Shown one piece after another: positions 34,665 through 46,228 of a stretch of 64,000 nucleotides of DNA. Source of the DNA: Leptoclinus maculatus (lineage: Eukaryota > Chordata > Actinopteri > Perciformes > Stichaeidae); the NCBI GenBank assembly GCA_032191485.1, contig JAVDOI010000004.1, forward strand, positions 17,981,443 through 18,045,442, given 5' to 3'. The position numbers and the translations under genes are program-made. A model generated the notes under the pieces. That model was not told the DNA's origin. It made no database searches and was given only the letters and a program-made list of their open reading frames with translations. Position 1 is the stretch's first letter. Each line of letters starts with the position of its first letter.

Positions 34665-37600
34665 ATAATATTGATTTCCAATTTTTTATATTAAAGCTCA
34701 ATCGTAAAATGGTAATACATGTTAAAAATCTATCTCTGTTATGATCCATGTTACTTCTTATCACTTCATGCTTGTCTGCTTACATTAAAACAAGCCTGTA
34801 AATGGGTTTTATGTTTGTGTACCATAACGGGGATTGTCAAACATCTTGTTATGTTTGTTCTTTATCCAAAAACATCAAGGCTAATTTTCTTTTTATATTA
34901 GCATATGCTAATACTAATAGTATGTGATACTAGAGATAATTCAGATTAGTCATTGAGTTAATTAAGAGGAAGATATAGAGAACAGAAAAAGTTCCTATTT
35001 ATTTGTCATTATTAATTACTAATCAATTTATGTTTTAGTGTCATTAGTAGAATATTTATGCATCAAAAATAATTCAGTGAGCTATGTTCACACGTTAACA
35101 TCCGTATTGGACCCCACTAGAAATCCTTTTGCTACCCCTGGGACACCACAGTTAAAAACTCGTAGAATCGCCACTGATGGTAACGACAGGCCTATTATAT
35201 TACTGTGTCCGCAACTGGGCTTGTAGTGCTGTCTGTACAGTCACAGAAAGGCATGAATACAGTTTTCAGCTCACTGAAGTACGCACATGCAAGGCTGGTT
35301 TGATCAAATGGACCTCAAAAGAAAAATACCAGACCCTTATTTTATGGCAGTAAAAGGGTGGAGAAGTTATCATATTTTGTCATTTATTTTTCAGGACAAA
35401 ATCTTTAGCACCTGCTAGACTATTAAGCTCCCACGTAGCAACCCCACTCACAATTGAGATCTGGGGAACGTCATGCCTACTGTGTAACTTACAAACACAT
35501 GAATTATGATATTAAATGTTTTGTTTTTCCTTTTTTGAAGAAGTCCACAGAGTATTAGATATGAACCATTGGTGAATAAAGATGTCCTTCCCTTAACAAC
35601 AGTCAACATCTAGGCGGACCAGTTGTAATGGTCATTTTATATTCCACTCTTAATTAAAGTAGAAGCAAGTTAGCCACGCCTGCTACGCGACTTTTCATTT
35701 CAACATCCTATGAGTGCATACTAGACAAGTATTGTGTCTAACCTGTGCAGAGAGGAGGGTGGCTAATATTCTGACATTTTTTATTTAGATTGTGATATTG
35801 CAGCTATTAGTATTTTTTATCAGTAGGCCAACATTTTAAAGCATCACATTCTGGTGCAGATGTTCTGCAGATCATAAGGTGTGAACAATGTTAATTATTG
35901 CCACAGTAACCTCATTATTCATGCAGTGAAGCATGATATACAGTGTTATGATTTTCATTCTTGTTTGATTCATGAGAAGAGGAGCAGACAGTTGAAAGCA
36001 GAGAAAGAAAGAAAATCTGAATTGAAAGATCAAAGTTGAAAACAAGTCTCTTTGGAAAAGTTGTATGCGAGTGTGGTGGCTTTGATCATGAAGTGAAGTT
36101 TCAAGTTTGAAGGTGGTAAATTTGCACACTTGGGCAATTGCTTTTAGTCCTTTTTATGGGTTCATCTCATTGAGCAGGTGCACTTCAATTAAATTGGTCA
36201 ATTCATAAAAAATTCAAAATATGCTGGTATGGTGTAGGTAATGTGTGTGTAAAATACGATCTTGTCTTTTGTTTTTTTTCCTCATGCAACCTTTTCAAAC
36301 CCATTTCTTTGTGCACATTGTAAAATTCTAACTACAGCAATCAGTCAGGATTCCCAGTTTTACTATCGGCGTATAAAGCTTTGATGTTGGACAACAAAAC
36401 TATCGACTTGCGAAGTGAGAGGAGCTGCTGGTTCCGGAAGGACTTTTTCACCACTCTGTTGTGTCATTTTATTAATATCCTCAATGTTCCTCAACATGGA
36501 AACACAGGAGTCGCCTGGCTAATGTAACAACACTGTTATGGCCACCAGTTTAAATTATTTCAACTTTGTTTTATAGAAAACTTGTTTTGCTCGGAACTTA
36601 CCCATGAGACCTTGTGGCAAATGATATTAAGGAAAAGCCAGTAGGTTACCAAATTCATCTAAAATGTCAGAAAGTGACTTGATATAAGCTTTAGACTGTC
36701 AGTTTTCTGAAAATAATTAGCTTCCAGTGGAGAAGCTATATTAATATATATTAATTATATATTAATTTAAACTTTACCATTGGAATCAAGCTCAGTTTTT
36801 CCAGAAAGAAATGCCACTAAACTGATCTGCATAGTTTGCATAGTGTCTGCATGAAAGCAGAGTCTTTTATCTTCTGCTGTCCAGGTTGCCAGGGCCAATA
36901 GAAAGCAATTCCACTTAAAAAAATCATTGACTGAGGTACCGTTCTTCTGTATGGGGATAGTTCTCTGTGGTTTGCCATGCCATTGCTGGAGGTGACCAGG
37001 CATGAAATCCCATCGACGCTGTCTAAAAGGCAGAGTATCTCTGCTTTTGCTTGGAGATTAATTTTGAAACAAATATGTCAATGCTGCCTAATGAAGTTGA
37101 ATGTTCACTGTCATCAGAAGTATTGCTCTGAGAGGCCACTCTGCCTCCTGCTCTTTTAATTCTGACATTAATCAGTGTTTTTGTAGCAGTGTATGTAAAA
37201 CCGTTTCACATCTGTAATTTGCATTACAGATGTATTTTTGACTTGGGGTGTCATCTACTTGGTGTCTTGATATACACTGTGTAATCGTGTAGTAATCATG
37301 TGTAGTGTAATCAATTCTATTTTCAACAGTGGAATCATTAACAGGAATTCAACGAATTGGAGTTCTTTTCAATTGTTCACTTCAGTGAAAATAAATTAAT
37401 GTGTGTTTGTCATTTCAAAAGTAGCCTTCGCGCGATTTCAAGGAATGGGTTGCTTGAGCTTGGGATTTAAAAGAGTGACAGGCGGAAAGATTAAGGCAGA
37501 ATGGGGAAAATTAACAAATCAAAAGTAGATTATGCAAAGTTTGAGCTGGTCTCCTTATTTAATTTATATGTGGGAAGCCATGCTAATACAATGTTACCCC

Positions 37601-37837
37601 AGCCGGAAAAAAACTGTACTGAAAGGAATTGTTGTGTACACATAACTTTATCTCTATTTCTCTGCTGCCATAGTTGTTGTGGTGATATTTGTTTCATTTA
37701 ACCTTTAAAGCCATCATCTGCCTCCAAGTGTACCTCTATTTGTGTTGAAATCCCACATTAATTATACCATTTTTAATCCATGCTTCATATTCACTTGCTC
37801 ATTCTTCAGCTCATTGGCTACCAGCTATTAGCTTCGG
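34665..37837. other. No supported gene
   Basis: AT-rich noncoding DNA with a small TATTAATATATA patch at 36738-36766. Confidence 0.4.
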
Positions 37838-37925
37838 CTGGGCGATATGGCCAAATCTTCTTTCCTGATACAGGTTATTTAATACCTCGATAGCGATATA
37901 TATTACGATATATCAGGTTGTCGGG
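37838..37925. repeat. Fragment of CTGGGCGATATGG-type DNA transposon
   Basis: GGCTGGGCGATATGGCCAAA followed by AGCGATATATATTACGATAT matches by eye a common fish short DNA transposon. The far end is missing. Confidence 0.5.
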
Positions 37926-37977
37926 TAATTCAATAAATAAATAGTCAGATATGAATATGAAACAATGGAAAACCTTT

Positions 37978-38215
37978 GGTGCTGAAAAATAAAGCCAACG
38001 CATTACTCAAATGCCCACTTGAGGCTCGCCCCAAAAGACAGTCAATCACTGTAGACACCCTTGTTAAAATGCTCAACTTTACAGCTAAGATAAACATGTT
38101 TACAGCCAGGTACAATAATCGATGTGGGTCTCAATAACTAATATTCACATTCATGACACCTCACCCGTTTAAATTATAATAAGACCTAAAGTTAAAACAT
38201 AATTGTTCAATTCAA
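37978..38215. repeat. Dispersed fish repeat (CCCACTTGAGGCT type)
   Basis: CCCACTTGAGGCTCGCCCCA, AGTCAATCACTGTAGACACC and AACATGTTTACAGCCAGGTA are successive blocks of a multi-copy teleost repeat that usually reads in this order. Its class is not known to me. Confidence 0.55.
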
Positions 38216-38249
38216 TTTATTATCCACTTCACAACGGCTCTTTAGAAAC

Positions 38250-38755
38250 AACGGTAATGTTATTGTAACCTTAGTGCTAGAAGCACACACAGAGTCCTTT
38301 ACTGGACTTCATGGGTAATGCTTTCTTCCAACCACAAGCACAAAGTCGCCTACTGAAAATTTGAGGGCTTAGGCGGCAGGATGTGCCTTATGGAATACGT
38401 GCAAACTCCACAGTATATAAGGTAGCACACAATGCTGCTCAACATCTTACATCCTCTTCAGCGAGCGGCACAGAAGCAGAAGTGCCGCCTTGGTAGAGGA
38501 CTCCAGCTGCTTAGAGAACTAGGGTTACAATATCGTACAAGTGGTGGAGCCAAATAAAAGCATGCCCTGCCCTGAATTAACATCGAGCCAATCAGACTGA
38601 TCCTGACCTACTAAAGCTCAGTCACCGCAGCCCACCTATTTCTTTATAACCTAGGCCACCACAGCAGAGAAGAATGGGGCCTCAGCCCAGGTAGTGTGTT
38701 ACTGAACAGGGCAGAGCCATGGCACAACCCTGCAGGGGTCAAAAAGACAAGCAAT
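38250..38755 (-). mobile_element. DIRS-like terminal region
   Basis: The reverse complement aligns with 50510-50589 plus 51446-51835. Shared blocks are TTTTTGACCCCTGCAGGG, TGCCATGGCTCTGCCC, CCTAGGTTATAAAGAA, TACGATATTGTAACC, TATATACTGTGG and GTGCTTGTGGTTGG. The GTTAC...GTAAC palindromic motif occurs near 38523-38540 and again, degenerate, at 38255-38275. This copy has no hAT insertion, so it gives the empty site for the nested element at 50.6 kb. Confidence 0.75.
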
Positions 38756-39456
38756 AGACATTGGCCCACGGGAGACTGATATGGAAAAATTGCTTTGTGA
38801 CCAAAATTAAGAATCTTCTAGTCCACTACATCTCAGAGGGGAATATTGTACTTTTTACTTCACTAAATATATGACAATAATATTTACTTGTTAGCTACTT
38901 TGCAGATTCAGATTCTTAATTCAAAATATACTTCGAATAAACTATGATCTATAAAGTAGTATATTGCCGAATTATTAAGTTAGTTAAAATGAGCTCCTCC
39001 TTTACCAGCTGCAACATTCAAGCGATGGACAATAATAACAATAATTAGATCCAATTATATAGGCCTACCATAAATATGTATTTTGAAATGGGCCATTCTG
39101 CATAATGAGCATTACTTTTGGTACTATAAGTATATTTTGATGCTCATACTTTTGCAAGCACTACAGTTCATGGCCCAGGAAAGCGGCAAAGTCAGTGCGA
39201 GGGGTGCTTTAAAGCTGACATAGCTGGAGCCATGAGCTACTTTCACTTTTACTTTCCGAGCCGAACTTGAGCCGGTCACTGTGCACCACTGATGCAAAAA
39301 TGTGCATGGAGAGGGCCAAACCAGCCCACCCATTGAGTGTAAAAATATTGATAGTTAATTATGAAACTGTGGCAGAACATAATAGATTCTAGGAGTCTAA
39401 GTTATTAATGGGAAACACTAAGATTATTAATTTGGCCAATGCTACGGTTCAAAATG
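38756..39456. other. No supported gene
   Basis: AT-rich spacer between the DIRS end and the weak gag-like relic. Nothing was recognised. Confidence 0.35.
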
Positions 39457-39988
39457 TTAGTCCCAGATGGCTAGGCAGGCTGACCAACCGTCTGGCTGTG
39501 CAAGCAAATGGTCTGCGAAGTCCTTTTCAAGGGGAGGCACGCTGGGTTGTGCAACCCTGCATTCTGACGAAATCCACCAAAATCTGCGACTGGGGCGATC
39601 ATCTTCATTGGCTGCTGACACTGTGGAAAGTGATGAGATATTGTTGTCATCATTACCATCATCCGCAGTTGAGGATGACCGGAGGCATTGGCGGAACATT
39701 GGCGGCTGGGGCAGGGACCTTGACATCGCAGCGGAGCATCGTATTAAAGCTTCAGAAATAATCCCACCGTTGCTAGCGTTGAACCTTGGGCAGTGCTCTG
39801 CAGGCCGGACAGGCTGGTGGCTGCTGAACATCGCTCTTTGCATGGTTCGCGCTAAGGCACTCCAAGCAGGCATCTTGAAGATCAGTTTCAGCAAAGAGGT
39901 TGGAACATGACGGGCTCTGATGGGTTCTTGAGGCAGGTACTCTATTTATACACTTTGAAAGGTGCTTAGGCCCCCGAGTACTGCACAC
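39457..39988 (-). pseudogene. Possible retroelement gag-like relic
   Basis: The minus frame 39988-39773 carries the cysteine cluster CLECLSANHAK followed by CPACRAL, spaced like the knuckle in the gag-like ORF1 of fish DIRS/gypsy elements. A frameshift leads to a second minus frame (39894-39457) rich in Ser, Asp and Asn. It ends in PPLEKDFADHLLAQPDGWS. It lies upstream of the DIRS end at 38.3-38.8 kb in the same orientation, which fits an internally deleted element. The frame on the other strand is also open, so the evidence is modest. Confidence 0.3.
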
Positions 39989-42900
39989 ATTTGCTTCCAG
40001 GCCTGCTTCAGGTAACTACAGTTGGTAAAGTCATGTAGTTCTGGGTATCCAGCAAAAGTCACCACAATGAAGAAAACACAAATGTTGGATGCTTTTCCGC
40101 TCTTCCAAGTTGCATTTTTTTTAACTTGAGGCGTTCAGGGTGCTCCTGCAAAAACATGAGGCACTCAGCAACGCAAAAAGCAATTACATAAAGCCACCAC
40201 AGGCTGCTACAACATGCTCTGTCTGATCAGGGCCTAAGGGAGGATAGATTATTAAGAATTGTGCAGCTGGTGCAAATCTAATCTAAAGCACTGATAAATG
40301 ATACACTGATAAACGGTACACTGAGAAATGTACACAACTTAAAACAATATCTTGATAAATTCTCACATAGCAAGATCTCATGGCTGTCCTTGATAATGGT
40401 TGTGATGATAATTTGTATGTATACATCTGAGAAAATTGGTGTAGAACTATTAGGTAAGGTGGTGGGAAGGTATAGGGTATTCGTGGATGAGAGTAGAATG
40501 ATTGAAAGGTGCCCAGTGTCTCATAATTACAGTGGATTACACTTAGATAGACATGTGAATACCTCTAAATGATACATTGCCCATAATCTGTACCTGTGCA
40601 CTTACATTTTATGCACTGGTGCCTCGTAATGTTCCATTTGATGAATGGGTTATTCATATGCTGTGTTTACTGCCTCTCTTGGGGTTAACCTTTAGCCGCA
40701 TTAACTTCCAGGGGAATGTAGGCTGTTTCGAAGTTTCACTTCTTCCTGGCCTCATTTAATGTACAGTAACATGTTTTTTCCATACCCTTAGCCTTTCCCT
40801 GTTCCCAGCAGTTCCCAGTTTAATGAGGTCTGCTGCTCGAGGCAGCTGGACTAGGGCTTCTATCCTGTTAACTTTGCCCACCATTCAGTGTTCGATGGAA
40901 TAGGTCACTGCTTGAAATCAATGAGTTAGCCTTACTATTCAACATTTGGATTGTATGTGTTCCATACATTTATTGACCTCTCTCTTCTCCCCCACTTTCT
41001 CTCTGTCTGACACATCCGCACAATCCCTTGTATCCTCACATCTACATACATTTAAAAAAGTGGGGACCACTTTTGGAGATTCCTTCTTAAGAGTCTCATT
41101 CTATTTGTAACAGATGTGTTGTATTCCTTTGCTTCAATGTACATTATTTTGAATCACTAGAAGTACAAATAAAAAAATGACCTGTTGAATCAATTTATCA
41201 TCCCAGTGCTGACAGTTTCCAGTTGTGAGGCGTATAAATAGAGTTTATGGCGCTGACGGTGTACATGGGGCAAAGGTCACAGGGAACATTTGGTCCCCTG
41301 TGGGAATCTGTCCTCTCCATCTCCCCCATCATCACTCATTGTGTCACCCATTGCCTCGTACATTGACATTCAGACATGTGCTTGAGTTTCTTTTACAGCA
41401 GACTTTTTTTCATTTGGGACAAGCAACCTGATGGGAGGCCCATAATCAGATATGTGGTGAAAATTCATAGAAATAACATGAATGTCGTTATACAAAGCAC
41501 TGTGCAGTGCCATGAGCAAATGCACTTTAGTCATCAGAGAACCTAACCAATGGAAGTGTGAGTGTCACTCTTTACTGAGCAACAGATGTTGGGCACAGCA
41601 GCACTCTTTTCAGGTGTTAATTAAAGTGGAAAAGCTCCATATGCAAATTATAGAACAGATGGTTTCACATGATGTAACTGTGAAGAACATATCGAGACAC
41701 ATTTTAGGATACCCTGTGGTTATTTACCATACATTTGTAAGACACTGCTGGCCAACATTAATCGTTTTTACATGAAAGAGAGAAGGTTGCAATGCTATCT
41801 TTGTCCTGATGGCTTTCTGGAAAAAACAACAATAAAAAGTTATCTTTCACAGCAAAATGTATGTGTGTGTAGGCTTGTGGGATGGGGGGTCTTTGCTGAT
41901 GCAAGTTGGCGTCAGGGTTTCTTCAGACCCCTTTTCATAGGAGCTGGAGACAGAGGAGCTCCCTCAGCTCCTTTCTTTCCATTAATCCCCCACTCTCCTG
42001 AAGGAGTGGAACAGGTGAATATTTCACGCTGGCTGCACAGTAAGAGGGATGAGGCATACGGTTGACGCTAGACTTCTTTTATAATGGATGGGTGGAGATG
42101 GCTGAGCTTGTCTCATAGAGGGTAAAGAATGTTCCCAAGGGAATTCCTCTTCATACTTACATTCGTCCGGCTCCATCTTTGCTTTGATGCTCTCTCTGGA
42201 TGCTTGTTATTTGTGGAACAGACATGATGCCCCACAGTTTTTGCCAGAAGAAACAGGTCATTTTTAGGTCCAGCCCACTCTGCTGTAAGTCATTACATGA
42301 AACAGTTATTGCCGAAATTGGGAAATTAACACCAACACACGGCTAGTTGTTGTTGGTCAGTATTTTTCAGTTGTTTGACTGTTAGCCACTTTGGCAACCA
42401 GCATGTTATAATTGGAAGGACCAAATTGTAATAATTATTTGCTATATTTTATGGATGATGGGTGCTGTAAATTGTTTTGTTGTTATAAATAAGGATTCAC
42501 CACTAGAGGATTCCCCGTAACTATCTTGTCTTTGGTGTGCTCATACATTATTGAAGTCTAATTGAAAGTGCAGGACTAAGGAGATGGTAGTAGTTTCACA
42601 TTGGGCCCTTTTTGTGCTTTGTGTATCCGTGTGTTTTTTAATCCCAGTGGGATTTTGTGCCTGTGAGTGTGTGCTGTTGTGTTTGTATGTGTGAGTAGGG
42701 GGGATAGCAGAAGAGGGTGTCTTTCATTGGTGGAAGTTTAAATATATTCAGGGTTTGGTCTAAGAGCCAACATGCTAGTGCACAATGTCACAAAGGATTT
42801 TTTGATGGAAAGGAAAGGGAAAGAAAGAAAGAAGAAAAAGAAACAAGTGGTTTTGGGTCAAGGCATTGGATATCCTTTCAAGCCTGAACACTCCACTGGG

Positions 42901-43544
42901 TGTTTCAGCAAATGTCAAAGTCACTTCTGGCTGTGGACAGACAGACTAATGGACCACAGCACAGCGAGTGTGGGAGGGCAATAGAGAAGGAGGCAAACCA
43001 AAGGCAAATATAAGAGAAAAATTGTGCAACTCCTTTTTTTTTTTGCCACGTCCAAAACAGACTGAGGAAATTCATCAGCTTGCCAAGACACTTCTCACTA
43101 CCTACCCTTTGCTATGTGCTTCATTTTTTTCTTTTTTTATGCTCTGAGAAACTGCTCATAAATAGGAGTACAACCCAGCCTTCTCTGCTCCCATTAATAA
43201 ACATTGGAGGCACTCGGAAATGTACAAAAGCTTGAAGGATGATCATGATGAGCTGAAGGTTTCCTTTTTGGCTCATGTTTCCAGCAATGCAGTGTTTTGA
43301 CATAAGAAAAATAAGCTAAAAATTAAAGCATGATCAGGATGCAAGCCATGAGAGTGCTTGAAAGGAAATTGTTGATGAATCATTTTCTTTACAGATATCT
43401 GACAGTTGCACTGTAGGACTGTTTTCTCACTTGTCAAATTGAATCTCCATATAATGCTGCTTCATGTGTATGGCAGCTATCTTTGTTGACACGTTATATT
43501 CTATACCACAATTGTTCATGATGTATGCATGTATTCATATTAAT
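39989..43544. other. No supported gene
   Basis: Noncoding DNA with purine-rich GAAAG patches at 42810-42845. No frame has a recognised domain. Confidence 0.4.
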
Positions 43545-43570
43545 CTCTCTCTCTCTCTCTCCAGTTCCAT

Positions 43571-43611
<41 letters not shown>

Positions 43612-43612
43612 G
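43545..43612. repeat. (CT)n-(CA)n-(TA)n compound microsatellite
   Basis: CT run (43545-43560), short spacer, CA run (43570-43595), then TA run to 43612. Confidence 0.97.
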
Positions 43613-44577
43613 AATACGTGCTTGAAAAGACAATGAATGTGTTTATACTTCAAAAACAACAATAGCATATCACATGGATTTATTTGGACAAGATAGTAAT
43701 AGTTTCCTAAAATTGTTTTATTCTTTTAAACTGAGAAAGAATACAATAACAGTAACAGTAACATTAACATCTGGCTATAAAATCTTCAATAACATCTGTA
43801 TGTTCTGTGTTTATGGTAACTGCAAATCTCACCCTGTAGCAAGGAGCTAAATGCAGATAATACCCTCTTCAACCAGTCAGTTTAAGTGAAGAACTTGCCA
43901 AAATAAAACAGATAGACTGTTTGCAGAACTTCCAATTACCTCAGCCTTTCTAATCTGTAATTATATTTTCACTCAACAAAGAAGTGTAACAGCCATAAAC
44001 AGCGCCCATCTGTTTACGAAAAGCATTCACTTGAAGAGCACTGTTCCACCTGGCCGCTGTTTACAGTGCTGTCAACAACACTCTGTGCACATTATCTCAA
44101 TTCACACTGACGTCACTGCTGTTGCCCTCCAACTCCCCTCAACAGTCACACACTCAGCTCTTGTTAATTGCGATATACCACTGTATGCGCTGTTAGGGGC
44201 TGTTAGGCATTGTGCTGACTCTGTATATCTGCAAAGGAATGTCTACCTTTTTCTGTCTGTGAGTCGGTGTCAAGGAGGAGCTCATAGCAAAAATTCCACA
44301 GAAGAAAAATAACTCAAGCATAGTATGCACTCAAGGTATTATACTGATAAACAATAATGCAATAAACTTTTAAATTCGAGATCACAAATTTCTAAAGATA
44401 CCAAAGAAGTCGAGCTAAATTCCAGAAATATGTTTGTAAAACATTCAGAATATTACCATTTGATGAATTGAAGCAGCTTTGCATATTCCCCTTGACTGAA
44501 GAAGAAAAAATATGTCATTATTTCAGACAATACAACCTAGGGTATGTATATTTGAGGACAGAAGCGTACGGATTGCT
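43613..44577. other. No supported gene
   Basis: Noncoding. There is a small AACAGT/AACATT tandem near 43746-43770. The 93-codon frame at 44031-44312 shows no motif. Confidence 0.4.
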
Positions 44578-46228
44578 TATTGTTTACTAACTGGATCCCC
44601 ATTAGCTGACGCCATGGCAGCCGCTAATCTTCCTGGGATCCACAGAAAGGACAAAACATGATACATACAAAACATGACGTAAAACAAATAGTTAAAACAG
44701 TCAGAATAGTTAAAATAGTACAGTCATATACAAAGTACGAGACTAGGATGTATAGTATCAGAACCGACCATTTACATTATGCATCCATAACTTCTTCAAA
44801 GAAGGATCAGGATGTTGATGACAGTTTATTACTTGTAAAAGTTAGATGAGGTAGTGAGTTCCAAGCTATTATTAAACGGTAGATAACTGTGTTTGAAGAG
44901 GTTTGTTCTTGAAGTTGAAGGTATCAAGTGATCTGAGCTAGCATTCCTTGTGTGATGGTTGTCTGTTGCATGTGTGTTGTACTTGGTTGAACAAATATTC
45001 AGGTGTCTGATCAAATACTACATTTCAGAAAAACACGACAAGGCTATTGTGGAGTTTAATTTAAACTGAGAACCATGACAGGCAAGAGTCCATATATGCT
45101 ATATTTGTTCTTGTTAAGCACTGGAATACCAATCTGGCAGCTCAGTTTTGAACTAGTTGTAGTTTATTTATGTTTTTCTTTGCTGCCGCTGACCATATGA
45201 CTGGACAGTATTGCAGGTGACAAAAGACCAAGGACTGTAACACCTGACAAATATTAGAGGATGTTAAATAAGTGACGCAGTTTCTAGCCATTGCTATGCC
45301 CCTTCCCATTTTAGTCACAATGCCGTCAATGTGCTCAGACCACGACAACTGTTCATCCAACATCACACCCAGTAATTTGGTCTTCTTGACCTGTTCTATT
45401 GCCATACCTGACATTGACAGCTGAAGCTGTGGGTCACCAATAGGCATACTACTAGAGCCAAACACAATACTTTTAGTTTTCTAAATGTTCAGGGCAAGTT
45501 TGTTCACTTTCAGCCAATTAGACACTCTCTCATATACAGTGTCATCTGCATAGATTACCATCATTACATTACCAGTATCTGCAGTCTGATAAGCTACCAT
45601 TATAAAAGACTCTGAGATCTCTCAGAAAGATAATTGACCATCCAAGAGAGTTCCGTACTGCTGAATCTGAATTTCTTTAGTTTAGTAATCATAATATGGT
45701 CTATTACATCAACTGCGGCACTCAGTTAGCTGGGCAAGGGCAGTGGCTGTAGAGTGACTTTGTCTGTATGCGTACTGGGAACTAGTAATCAGTTTATTCC
45801 TAATAAAATTATTTTGAATTTGTTTTAAAAAAAACCTTATCTAATCATTTGCTCAAAATAGGAAGTATACTAATTGGATGGCGGTTTTGACTTGTGAGGG
45901 TTAATTTGTTATCCTTGGGTATTGGAATCATCTTTGCCACTTTCCAGACTTTTGGGCATCCACCGTACATTAAGCATTTATTAAAGACGTGACAAATTGG
46001 AATAGATACTTGATCAGAAGCAAATCGTAACAGTTTGCCATCTAGATGGTCAATACCAGCCAGTTTCTCATTTGGCAGAGACAACAACATTCTCTCACGA
46101 ATCATGGGGCAACCACAAGGAAGGACAAAAGGAAATCTGATTTTGTGTATTATAGTAATATAGAAGATTTGTAAGAGATAAAAACAGGCACTAATAGAAC
46201 TCTCTCTCACACACGCACGCACACACAC
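44578..46228 (-). mobile_element. Jockey/CR1-type LINE, 5'-truncated
   Basis: A minus-strand non-LTR element. Its 3' end at 44578-44720 matches the fragment at 2440-2580 (TTTCTGTGGATCCC, AGCTAATGGGGATCCAGTTA). The coding relic covers 45142-46228. The endonuclease is missing. The 5' limit near 46228 coincides with a CA-rich run at 46200-46231. Confidence 0.8.
45142..46228 (-). pseudogene. LINE reverse transcriptase relic with YADD box
   Basis: The fingers part (46228-45845) reads LAGIDHLDGKLLRFASD, then GGCPKVWKVAKMIPIPKD and NRHPISILPILSK. A damaged middle (45845-45500) keeps a degenerate motif A segment followed by IDHIMITKLKKFRFSSTELS and WMVNYLSE, then VMMVIYADDTVYE with the catalytic YADD at 45541-45552. 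The last part (45465-45142) reads VKKTKLLGVMLDEQLSWSEH, MGRGIAMARNCVTYLTSSNI and LQYCPVIWSAAAKKNINKLQ, the thumb side of this LINE type. Several stops and frame changes make it inactive. The YADD box itself is intact. Confidence 0.85.

Noticed and set aside
39408..39910. Plus-strand 117- and 147-codon frames
   Set aside because: They lie opposite a better-supported minus-strand gag-like relic and have no recognisable domain.
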